NCBI RefSeq assembly: GCF_040448675.1
Contig: NZ_CP159289.1
Span: 682,001-746,000, forward strand
DNA length: 64,000 nt
Direction: 5' to 3'
Origin: Dyadobacter sp. 676
Lineage (GTDB): Bacteria; Bacteroidota; Bacteroidia; Cytophagales; Spirosomataceae
Made by a program: the position numbers and the translations under genes. Below are positions 37,267 to 44,778 of this stretch, in pieces; position 1 is the stretch's first letter; the number at the start of each line of letters is the position of its first letter. Below the pieces are notes generated by a model. It was not told where the DNA came from. It did not search any database and saw only the letters and a list, made by a program, of their open reading frames with translations.

Positions 37267-38226
37267 ATGTCATCCGAGAAAGTCTCCTGCCTGATTATCG
37301 GCTCCGGCCCTGCCGGCTACACAGCCGCCATATATGCATCCCGCGCGGGATTGAATCCTGTACTTTACCAAGGTGCCCAGCCGGGTGGCCAGCTTACGAT
37401 CACCACCGATGTCGAAAATTACCCGGGTTATCCCGATGGCATTACCGGACCGGAAATGATGATCAATTTTGAAAAACAGGCCCGCCGCTTCGGGACCGAT
37501 ATACGGTATGGGCTCGCCACTGCGGTCGATTTTACGGGCTATCCCCATAAAGTGATCATCGATAACAAGCACGAGATCATCGCCGACGCGGTAATTATTT
37601 CCACCGGCGCTTCGGCGAAATGGCTCGGCATCGAAAACGAGGAACGCCTGAATGGCCACGGCGTATCGGCCTGTGCCGTTTGCGACGGTTTCTTCTTCCG
37701 TAACCAGGATGTGGTGGTGGTAGGTGCAGGCGATACGGCGGCCGAAGAAGCCAGCTATCTTGCCAAACTTTGCCGCAAAGTGTACCTGCTCGTCCGCCGT
37801 GACGAAATGCGCGCGTCGAAAATCATGCAGAAACGCCTCGAAACACTGCCTAATATCGAGATACTCTGGAACACCGAAACCGTCAAGCTGAACGGTGACG
37901 AGGCGCTTGAATCGGTGTTAGTGAAAAATAATAAAACCGGCGAGGAGCAACTTTTGGAAGCAACCGGTTTCTTTGTTGCGATTGGCCACAAACCGAACAC
38001 TGATATTTTCAGGGGTTACGTCCAAATGGACGAAACCGGCTATATCCAGACCATCAAGGGAAGCACCTGCACCAACATCAAAGGTGTGTTCGCCTGCGGT
38101 GATGCACAGGATAACGTTTACCGCCAGGCAATTACCGCTGCGGGAACCGGTTGTATGGCGGCATTGGATGCTGAAAGATTCCTGATGGAACGGGAGGTGG
38201 ATATTATTATCGAGGAAACAGCTTAA
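37267..38226 (+). CDS. trxB: Thioredoxin-disulfide reductase
   Basis: 319 residues from the ATG at 37267. FAD motif IIGSGPAGYTAAIYASRAG, redox pair CAVC (C136 and C139), NADPH motif VVGAGDTAAEEASYLAKL and the C-terminal FAD segment VFACGDAQDNVYRQAITAAG are all in place. It transfers electrons from NADPH to thioredoxin in the cytosol. An open frame extending upstream to 36979 overlaps the OmpA gene and is ignored. A possible hairpin terminator lies at 38251-38290. Confidence 0.96.
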   Translation: MSSEKVSCLIIGSGPAGYTAAIYASRAGLNPVLYQGAQPGGQLTITTDVENYPGYPDGITGPEMMINFEKQARRFGTDIRYGLATAVDFTGYPHKVIIDNKHEIIADAVIISTGASAKWLGIENEERLNGHGVSACAVCDGFFFRNQDVVVVGAGDTAAEEASYLAKLCRKVYLLVRRDEMRASKIMQKRLETLPNIEILWNTETVKLNGDEALESVLVKNNKTGEEQLLEATGFFVAIGHKPNTDIFRGYVQMDETGYIQTIKGSTCTNIKGVFACGDAQDNVYRQAITAAGTGCMAALDAERFLMEREVDIIIEETA

Positions 38227-38250
38227 TCAATCGCACAACTCCTAAAAGGA

Positions 38251-38290
38251 TCAGGCTACGCTGTACGACAAGCACCCCGGCGTAGTCTGA
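38251..38290 (+). terminator. Probable trxB terminator (imperfect hairpin)
   Basis: TCAGGCTACGC near 38251 pairs imperfectly with GCGTAGTCTGA near 38280 and is followed by TTTGG and TATTTAT. It sits 24 nt after trxB and before the M23 peptidase gene. Confidence 0.45.
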
Positions 38291-38306
38291 TTTGGTATTT
38301 ATACTT

Positions 38307-39377
38307 ATGAAAGTAAAGCTCATCGTCTGTTTGCTAATGGCCGTGTGTTTAATCTCCTGGAACACGCAAGCGCAAGAGCGAGGAAAATTCCGAAGAAACC
38401 CCAAGATCAACCAGTCGGGTAACGCCAATGAAGGCCCGACTACGAAAGCCACGCCTCAGCCAGAGGACGAATACGAGGTAGAAACCTCCAATCTTAAATT
38501 CCAGAGCCAGTTCGAGCCGGTCAAGCCGCTAAACCCCGTCGTGAATGAAGATACCGCCACCATTGACGAAGGGGAAACCGAAGTAGTGATCGCCGAAGAC
38601 TCGGTACTCGTTGCGGATGAATGGGTCAAGGCTGCCGAATACTACGTGATCTGGGATGCCCGCACTATTAATCCTTACGGCCTCAACCCGGCCGAGTTCG
38701 ACGAGCCCGTCGATCTGAAACTGTTCGACCCGGCGGCCAACCGTATGTGGGCCGCCCCCATGGAACGCACGCCCGTAACGTCCCGTTTTGCCTACCGCTG
38801 GGGCCGCTGGCACAATGGTACCGACCTCGATCTCGAAACGGGCGACTCTGTCCGGAGTACCTACGACGGCATGGTGCGGATCGTGGCCTGGGATGGCAGC
38901 GGTTATGGCCGGTTTATAGTGGTAAGGCATTACAATGGCCTCGAAACACTGTATGGTCACCTTTCCAAGCAAATGGTCGAATCCGGCCAGCTTGTGAAAG
39001 CAGGGGAAGTAATCGGCTTGGGAGGAAATACAGGCCGCAGCTCGGGATCGCATTTGCATTACGAAAACCGCTACGAAGGCAACCCCTTCGACCCCGAGCA
39101 CATATTCGATTGGGGCAACGCGGCGATCCGATCCGACCATTTTCTGCTGACCAGCGCAGCATGGAGCCACATCCGCGGCAAGTCGACGAGGAGCGAATTC
39201 GAAGCCGGCGACGCGCCCGTAGCGTATTCCCGCTCGATTTTGCACAAAGTCCGCTCGGGCGACACCCTTGGGTCCATCGCTTCCCGTTATGGCGTGAGCA
39301 TTTCATCCATTGCACGCAGAAACCGCATGTCGACACGCGCCACGCTGCGCATCGGTCAGAAACTGCGTATTAAATAA
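38307..39377 (+). CDS. M23-family peptidase with LysM domain
   Basis: 356 residues from ATG 38307. Signal peptide to TQAQ (~residue 22), a low-complexity acidic stretch (~23-110), then the LytM/M23 domain with HNGTDLDLETGD (first metal ligands) and GSHLHYENR (HxH motif), and a C-terminal LysM repeat (HKVRSGDTLGSIASRYGVSI...). It should cleave or bind peptidoglycan in the envelope. The acidic N-terminal part probably spans the periplasm. Next to trxB and bshB1 without tight coupling. Confidence 0.92.
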   Translation: MKVKLIVCLLMAVCLISWNTQAQERGKFRRNPKINQSGNANEGPTTKATPQPEDEYEVETSNLKFQSQFEPVKPLNPVVNEDTATIDEGETEVVIAEDSVLVADEWVKAAEYYVIWDARTINPYGLNPAEFDEPVDLKLFDPAANRMWAAPMERTPVTSRFAYRWGRWHNGTDLDLETGDSVRSTYDGMVRIVAWDGSGYGRFIVVRHYNGLETLYGHLSKQMVESGQLVKAGEVIGLGGNTGRSSGSHLHYENRYEGNPFDPEHIFDWGNAAIRSDHFLLTSAAWSHIRGKSTRSEFEAGDAPVAYSRSILHKVRSGDTLGSIASRYGVSISSIARRNRMSTRATLRIGQKLRIK

Positions 39378-39388
39378 TCAGAAACACC

Positions 39389-40117
39389 ATGAAATTAGAT
39401 ATCCTTGCCGTCACAGCCCACCCCGACGATGTGGAGCTATGCTGTGCCGGCACATTGCTCGCGCAGATTGCCCTAGGAAAAAAAGTGGGTATTGTCGATC
39501 TGACCAGGGGCGAACTCGGCACCCGCGGAACACCCGAAGGCCGCATTCAGGAGGGACTGGACGCGGCGCGCATTCTCGGTGTGGAAGTGCGCGAGAACGT
39601 AGAGTTGGCCGACGGTTTCTTCCGGAACAACGAAGCACACCAGAAAGCCATTATCCCGTTTATCCGCAAATACCGGCCTGAAATCGTGATTACAAATGCC
39701 GTGCACGACCGTCACCCCGATCACGGCCGCGGCGGGCAACTGGTGTCCGATGCATGTTTTTATTCCGGCCTGCGTATGGTCAAGACTTACGACGAGCGGG
39801 GCGACGAGCAGGAAGCGTGGCGCCCGAAACAGGTTTTCCATTCAATTCAGGACCGTTACATCGATCCGGATTTCATCGTCGACATCACCGAATTTCACGA
39901 TCGGAAGATCGAGGCGATCAAGGCATTCAAAAGTCAGTTCCACGTACCTGGCTACAAAGGCAACAATGAGCCGCAGAGCTATATTTCTACACCCGAGTTC
40001 CTGGAATTTATCATCGCACGCGCGCAGGAAATGGGCCATGCGATTGGCGTGAAATATGGTGAAGGCTTCACCACGGCGCGTAAACTGGGCGTGAAGGACC
40101 TTTCCGTCTTTCTTTGA
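39389..40117 (+). CDS. bshB1: Bacillithiol biosynthesis deacetylase BshB1
   Basis: 242 residues, PIG-L/LmbE family. Zinc-binding AHPDDVELCCAG (HPDD, residues 11-14) and DRHPDHGRGG (third His and catalytic area) are present. The N-acetylglucosaminyl-malate deacetylase subgroup is supported by GELGTRGTPEGR and KSQFHVPGYKGN. It removes the acetyl group in the second step of bacillithiol synthesis, in the cytosol. It is 11 bp from the M23 gene, probably co-transcribed. With trxB and msrB nearby, the region has a thiol-redox theme. Confidence 0.94.
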   Translation: MKLDILAVTAHPDDVELCCAGTLLAQIALGKKVGIVDLTRGELGTRGTPEGRIQEGLDAARILGVEVRENVELADGFFRNNEAHQKAIIPFIRKYRPEIVITNAVHDRHPDHGRGGQLVSDACFYSGLRMVKTYDERGDEQEAWRPKQVFHSIQDRYIDPDFIVDITEFHDRKIEAIKAFKSQFHVPGYKGNNEPQSYISTPEFLEFIIARAQEMGHAIGVKYGEGFTTARKLGVKDLSVFL

Positions 40118-40212
40118 GACGTGTCGTAATACTTTTGTTAGAAAATTCCGGGAATTTGTTTGACCGCTACGGGTGTTTTTATCGTATATCAGGAAAAACA
40201 GATTACGAAAGC

Positions 40213-40776
40213 ATGAAAAACATCGCAATGGCCGCCCTGGCGGGAATATTCGCCCTGATGCTGCAAAACTGCTACGGACAATCCTCCGGTCAGGGCAAAG
40301 CCGAAAAAGCACCGGAATATTCGCATACGGACGCCGCGCCCGTTCGGAAAAGCGATAGCGACTGGCAGAAGATTCTTTCGCCGGAAGTATACCGCGTGGC
40401 GCGGCTGAAAGGCACCGAGCGGCCTTTCACGAGCGAGTACGAGCATTCGAAGGAAATAGGCACATTTTATTGCGCGGTATGCGGCAACCCGCTTTTCAAA
40501 AGCGACGCCAAATATGAAAGCGGCTGCGGCTGGCCGAGCTTCTTCGAGCCGATCAGCAAAAAATCCATCGTGGAGGCGCCGGATAACAGCCTTGGAATGC
40601 ACCGCATTGAGGTAATGTGCGGCCGATGCAAGTCGCATTTAGGGCACGTATTCGACGACGGCCCGCCTCCTACCGGCCTGCGCTATTGCATCAACGGCGT
40701 CGTGCTGGATTTCGAGAAAGCCAAAACCGCGGAGAAGAAATTCAACAGGAAAAAGAACCCTGAAACCGGCGGTTAG
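40213..40776 (+). CDS. msrB: Peptide-methionine (R)-S-oxide reductase MsrB (probable lipoprotein)
   Basis: 187 residues from ATG 40213, with hydrophobic segment and lipobox-like MLQNC near residue 20, so it is exported and probably lipidated. Structural zinc pairs CAVC and CGRC, active-site segment LGHVFDDGPPPTGLRYCIN with the nucleophilic Cys, and SGCGWPSF are seen. It repairs oxidised methionine in envelope proteins. An open frame from 40114 overlaps bshB1 and is not used. A hairpin terminator follows at 40803. Confidence 0.93.
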   Translation: MKNIAMAALAGIFALMLQNCYGQSSGQGKAEKAPEYSHTDAAPVRKSDSDWQKILSPEVYRVARLKGTERPFTSEYEHSKEIGTFYCAVCGNPLFKSDAKYESGCGWPSFFEPISKKSIVEAPDNSLGMHRIEVMCGRCKSHLGHVFDDGPPPTGLRYCINGVVLDFEKAKTAEKKFNRKKNPETGG

Positions 40777-40802
40777 GCCCGAACTTCGTATTTACTAACA
40801 TC

Positions 40803-40865
40803 AAGGACAATGCTCCCTGCGCCGGGCTAACCAGCTCATGCTCAAAGGAGAGTGTCCTTTTTATT
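40803..40865 (+). terminator. Terminator after msrB
   Basis: AAGGACA...GCTCC pairs with GGAG...TGTCCTT across the segment, followed by TTTTTATTTT. It separates msrB from the iron-uptake operon. Confidence 0.65.
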
Positions 40866-40906
40866 TTGCCTTCCGAAAAAATTTTTACCCGGATAATCTT
40901 TTGCAA

Positions 40907-40938
40907 TTTGTTCCAATTCTAAATAATCTATATGTTTG
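40907..40938 (+). promoter_or_regulatory. Promoter of the DUF4856-imelysin-HTTM-TonB operon
   Basis: TTTG at 40907-40910, exactly 20 nt, then TATGTTTG at 40931-40938, matching TTG-N20-TAnnTTTG. The first ATG is at 41007. The A/T-rich segment after the box (TTTATAATTAATCTAAATAA) could hold a regulator site, but no clear Fur box was recognised. Confidence 0.75.
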
Positions 40939-41006
40939 TCGTGATTTATAATTAATCTAAATAAATCACACGGTTACATCCCTAACAAAAACGCCTACCG
41001 GATAAA

Positions 41007-42215
41007 ATGTTACACCACAATTTCAGGTTGCGGGCGATGTTGTTCGCCTCAGTTGTCGCATTCGGACTTGTGTCCTGCTCGGATGACGACGAGCCGACAC
41101 CTCCCGTACAACAGAATCTTCGCACGAAGATCGACTATGCCAAAGTAACCCCCACCACACCTTACAAGAGCCTTTTCATTGACGCCAAAGGCGATACCAC
41201 CGCCGACCTGAAATCAGGAACCGACCGTTACAGAATGTTCCAGGCGTTGAACTACTACCTCGGCAGCGCTGTGCGCGATTCGGCTACGCTCGATGCCTCG
41301 GTCATGAAGAATATGTTTGCGAATAGTGGTAACCCGTTCAAGGACATCAAAGCGGGGGCCGTCCAGGTAAATGGTAACGATCTGAATGCATCTGGTGTAC
41401 AGCTTCGCAACGTGACGGCCTCATCGAGGTCATTGGCGGAAGCCGACGCAAACCGTGCGGCGCTCGAAGGTTATTTCAACGAAATGGCGGAAGCCAGCAA
41501 ATCGGTAAAAACCAAAGCATCGAAGGGAGTAGCCGGGAAACTGGGCAATTACCTGGTAACTTCGAACGGCATTGAAATGGCCCAGATTATCCAGAAAGGC
41601 CTTATCGGCGCATTGCAGCTCGATTACATCAGCAACGTGCTTCTGGACAAAGGTCTTGATGCCGACAACACGACATTGGTTTCCGGCAAAAAATACACAG
41701 CGCTCGAACACAACTGGGACGAGGCTTTCGGCTTGCTTACACCTAACCCGATTTTATTGGAAGGGGCAACAGGCGCTGAAAAAGGCCCCAAAGCAACCGA
41801 GCAGTTTTTAGCTTCATACCTCTGGGAATACAACAGGGACAATTACGCAAAAATCCATACCGCCTTTCTTAAAGGCCGCGTCGCGATCGTCAACAACGAC
41901 AAAACGGAGCTGAAAACGCAGGCTACGTTGATCCGCACGGAAATGGAGAAAGCAATTGCTTCGGCTGCCCTGGGTTATCTGGGCAAATGGAAAACCGGTA
42001 AAGACGACGCTGCCCGTGCACACGCAATGGGAGAAGGCCTGGGCTTCATTTACTCGCTGCGTTACTGCACACTCAACGGTGCCGATCCTAACTTCTCCGA
42101 CGGCATTCTCCTGGGTCTGATCGGTCCGGCGTCACCGAATGGCTTCTGGGATCTTACCAATGACAAGATTAACGCCGCGTCCGACGCCATCAAAGCCAAA
42201 TTCAAGATACAATAA
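41007..42215 (+). CDS. DUF4856-family lipoprotein
   Basis: 402 residues. Lipobox FGLVSCSDDDEP near residue 24, so an outer-membrane lipoprotein. The body has the DUF4856 landmarks TPYKSLFIDAKGDT, GTDRYRMFQALNYYLGS and KLGNYLVTSNGIEMAQIIQK. Genes of this family precede imelysin genes in Bacteroidota, so it likely belongs to an iron/heme uptake system. The mechanism is unknown. The first gene after the promoter at 40907. Confidence 0.88.
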   Translation: MLHHNFRLRAMLFASVVAFGLVSCSDDDEPTPPVQQNLRTKIDYAKVTPTTPYKSLFIDAKGDTTADLKSGTDRYRMFQALNYYLGSAVRDSATLDASVMKNMFANSGNPFKDIKAGAVQVNGNDLNASGVQLRNVTASSRSLAEADANRAALEGYFNEMAEASKSVKTKASKGVAGKLGNYLVTSNGIEMAQIIQKGLIGALQLDYISNVLLDKGLDADNTTLVSGKKYTALEHNWDEAFGLLTPNPILLEGATGAEKGPKATEQFLASYLWEYNRDNYAKIHTAFLKGRVAIVNNDKTELKTQATLIRTEMEKAIASAALGYLGKWKTGKDDAARAHAMGEGLGFIYSLRYCTLNGADPNFSDGILLGLIGPASPNGFWDLTNDKINAASDAIKAKFKIQ

Positions 42216-42294
42216 GCATATCATTCTTTTGAACGGGGTGGACCGGCAGTTTTGCTGGTCCACCATTTGTTGTTTTAATCTAACCTTCGATAAA

Positions 42295-43419
42295 ATGAAA
42301 AAGTACCTCGCGCTGTTGCTGGCGGTATTCTTCCTGGGTTGTTCTGACGGCAGCGACAAGCCCGATCCCCAGCCATCGGACGACGGAAAGGACCGGTCGG
42401 TGATGTTGAAAAGCGTGGCCGAACGCATTATTATCCCTTCTTACGATCAGTTTAAGGCCAAATTCGATGTGATGGCGGAAAAATCCAGAGCATTTACTGC
42501 CAAGCCGGATGCCCGGACTTTAGGCGAATTCCGCAACGCATGGGCGGACGCCTACATAGCATGGGAGCGCGTAGAATTGTTCGATTTCGGCCCGGGCGAA
42601 AAGCACGCGATCCGCAACTTTTTCAACATTTACCCTGCCAATGAAGCGGGTATTGCCGCCAATTACGCCGATCCTGCATCGAACCTGGATGTACCCGCTT
42701 CCTACGCCACCCAGGGCTTCCCCGCGCTCGACTACCTCATCAACGGCCTCGGTGCCAACGATACCGACATTCTTGCGCAATACACGACCGACAAAGACGC
42801 AGCCAAAAGACTCGCGTACACCACCCGCGTGGTCACACGAATGGAGTCGCTGCTGAACAAGGTGGTCGGTGAATGGAAAGGCGAATACCTCGGAACGTTC
42901 GTCGGCAAAACCGGCGTGGATATTGGTTCGTCTACCTCTCTGATGGTCAACGGCGCTGTACTGCATTACGAGCGCTTCATTCGTTCAGGCAAGTTCGGAA
43001 TTCCTTCCGGCGCTATGGCTAACGGCGTTCCGGCTCCCGAAAAAGTGGAAGCTTATTACAAAAAAGACATTTCCAGGGCATTGGCGCAGTCCGCTCACAA
43101 AGCCTATGTCGATTTCTTCAACGGGAAACACGCCACTACCGGAGAGGCCGGACCGGGCCTTCAATCTTACCTGGATGCGCTGGGGGCGAAAGACAGCGGC
43201 ACCGGTAAGTCGCTGAGCGAAAGCATCAACACACAATTCCAGGCGGCTGCGGTAAAGCTCGACGTATTGAAGCCGAACTTGTACGAGGAGGTCAAAACCA
43301 ATAACCAGGCGATGAAAGACACGTACACCGAAATGCAGAAGGCCGTGCGGATGCTGAAAGTCGACATGGCCTCGGCCATGAGCATTACCATCACCTATAC
43401 GGACAACGACGGCGATTAG
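42295..43419 (+). CDS. Imelysin-family lipoprotein (probable iron-regulated)
   Basis: 374 residues from ATG 42295 (MKKYLALLLAVFFLGCSDGS, lipobox LGC). The imelysin motif region is visible: AWADAYIAWERVELFDFGPG and TQGFPALDYLINGLG, with GxHxxE-like surroundings modified. Such proteins bind iron or hemin-related ligand in the envelope. An upstream open frame overlaps DUF4856 and is ignored. It lies between DUF4856 and the HTTM gene in one operon. Confidence 0.9.
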   Translation: MKKYLALLLAVFFLGCSDGSDKPDPQPSDDGKDRSVMLKSVAERIIIPSYDQFKAKFDVMAEKSRAFTAKPDARTLGEFRNAWADAYIAWERVELFDFGPGEKHAIRNFFNIYPANEAGIAANYADPASNLDVPASYATQGFPALDYLINGLGANDTDILAQYTTDKDAAKRLAYTTRVVTRMESLLNKVVGEWKGEYLGTFVGKTGVDIGSSTSLMVNGAVLHYERFIRSGKFGIPSGAMANGVPAPEKVEAYYKKDISRALAQSAHKAYVDFFNGKHATTGEAGPGLQSYLDALGAKDSGTGKSLSESINTQFQAAAVKLDVLKPNLYEEVKTNNQAMKDTYTEMQKAVRMLKVDMASAMSITITYTDNDGD

Positions 43420-43429
43420 TACTGAACAA

Positions 43430-44778
43430 ATGCGGGCGTATCTGCAAAAATATACCTCAGCGGCTCCCCTGGCCGTGTTCCGGGCTATTTTCGGACTGAT
43501 GCTGGCCGTCAGTACCATCCGTTTTGTAGCTATGGGATGGGTCGGCGAACTGTATATCAGCCCGCGGTTCTTTTTCCCGTTTTACGGTTTCGAATTCATA
43601 AGGCCGCTGGGCGAATGGACCTACCTGCTGTTCGCCGTATGCGGCATTTCCGCATTGCTAGTAGCATTCGGCTGGCATTACCGGCTGGCTTCGGTGACGC
43701 TTTTCCTGAGTTTCACCTATATCGAGCTCATGGACAAGAGCACTTATCTGAACCATTATTATTTCGTCAGCCTTCTGTGCTTCATGCTCATGTTCCTGCC
43801 GGCGCATACGATGTTTTCGGTAGATTCGGGCCGGAACCCGAAGTTGCGTGCCGGACAAGTCCCCGCTTGGTGCATCGATAGCATTCGTATAATGGTGTGC
43901 ATGCTCTACTTCTACGCCGGCATTGCCAAGCTCAACAGCGACTGGCTTCAGCACGCATTGCCGCTCAGAATCTGGTTGCCTGCGAAAAACGACCTGCCAC
44001 TCCTGGGGCCATGGTTCAACCATTTGGAAACGGCTTATGTTTTCAGCTGGGCCGGCTGCATTTATGACCTGAGTGTCGGCTTTTTGCTTTGGAACCGTCG
44101 AACCCGGGCATTCGCCTATGCGTCGGTGATCGGCTTCCATTTGCTGACGTCCCTGCTCTTTCCGATCGGCATGTTTCCCTACATCATGATCGTGACCGCA
44201 CTGATTTTCTTCCCGGCCGCATTTCACCAGAAGCTCATCGACGGCTTCCGGTCCGTATTCGGATCGCATTCGGGTTCAGCGCGTCCATCGGGACGTTACC
44301 GTTTCCCTACGCTCGTCCAACCGGTCGTGCACGGCATTTTTGTCCTTTTTTTCTATTCCAAATCATCTTCCCATTCCGCTACATGCTCTATCCGGACGAG
44401 CTTTTCTGGACAGAAGAAGGCTACCGGTTCTCGTGGAGGGTTATGCTAATGGAAAAAGCGGGTTACACGCAATTTACCGTCACGGACGCAACAGGGAAAA
44501 AGCAGGTCGTTAACAACAACGATTTCCTGACGCGCTTGCAGGAAAAAATGATGTCGACCCAACCCGACATGATCCTCCAATATGCCCATATGCTGCGCGA
44601 CCATTACGCGGCGCGCGGCTTCACGCAACCGCAAGTATATGTGGATTCGTACGTAGCCCTGAACGGGCGTACCGGCAAACCCCTGATCGCACCCGACGTG
44701 GATTTGGCACAACAAACCGAATCCCTTCGCCACAAATCCTGGATTATTCCATTTACCGATGAAATTGAAGGTCTTTAA
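43430..44778 (+). pseudogene. HTTM-domain (vitamin K-dependent gamma-carboxylase-like) membrane protein, frameshifted at T7
   Basis: The first frame starts 43430 and has about seven hydrophobic helices with the HTTM signature (PLAVFRAIFGLMLAVSTIRF, LNHYYFVSLLCFMLMFLP, YFYAGIAKLNSDWL). At a run of seven T (44346-44352) it derails into SKSSSHSA. The other frame continues IIFPFRYMLYPDELFWTEEG and YRFSWRVMLMEKAGY, the C-terminal domain conserved in the family, to 44778. One additional T restores a ~449-residue protein. The remaining sequence is perfectly conserved, so this is a base-calling error, a slippage (phase-variable) site or a very recent mutation. The protein overlaps the TonB gene by 20 nt. 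Confidence 0.8.

Noticed and set aside
38529..39245. Long reverse-strand open frame opposite the M23 peptidase
   Set aside because: It is a shadow of the peptidase gene with no domain of its own.
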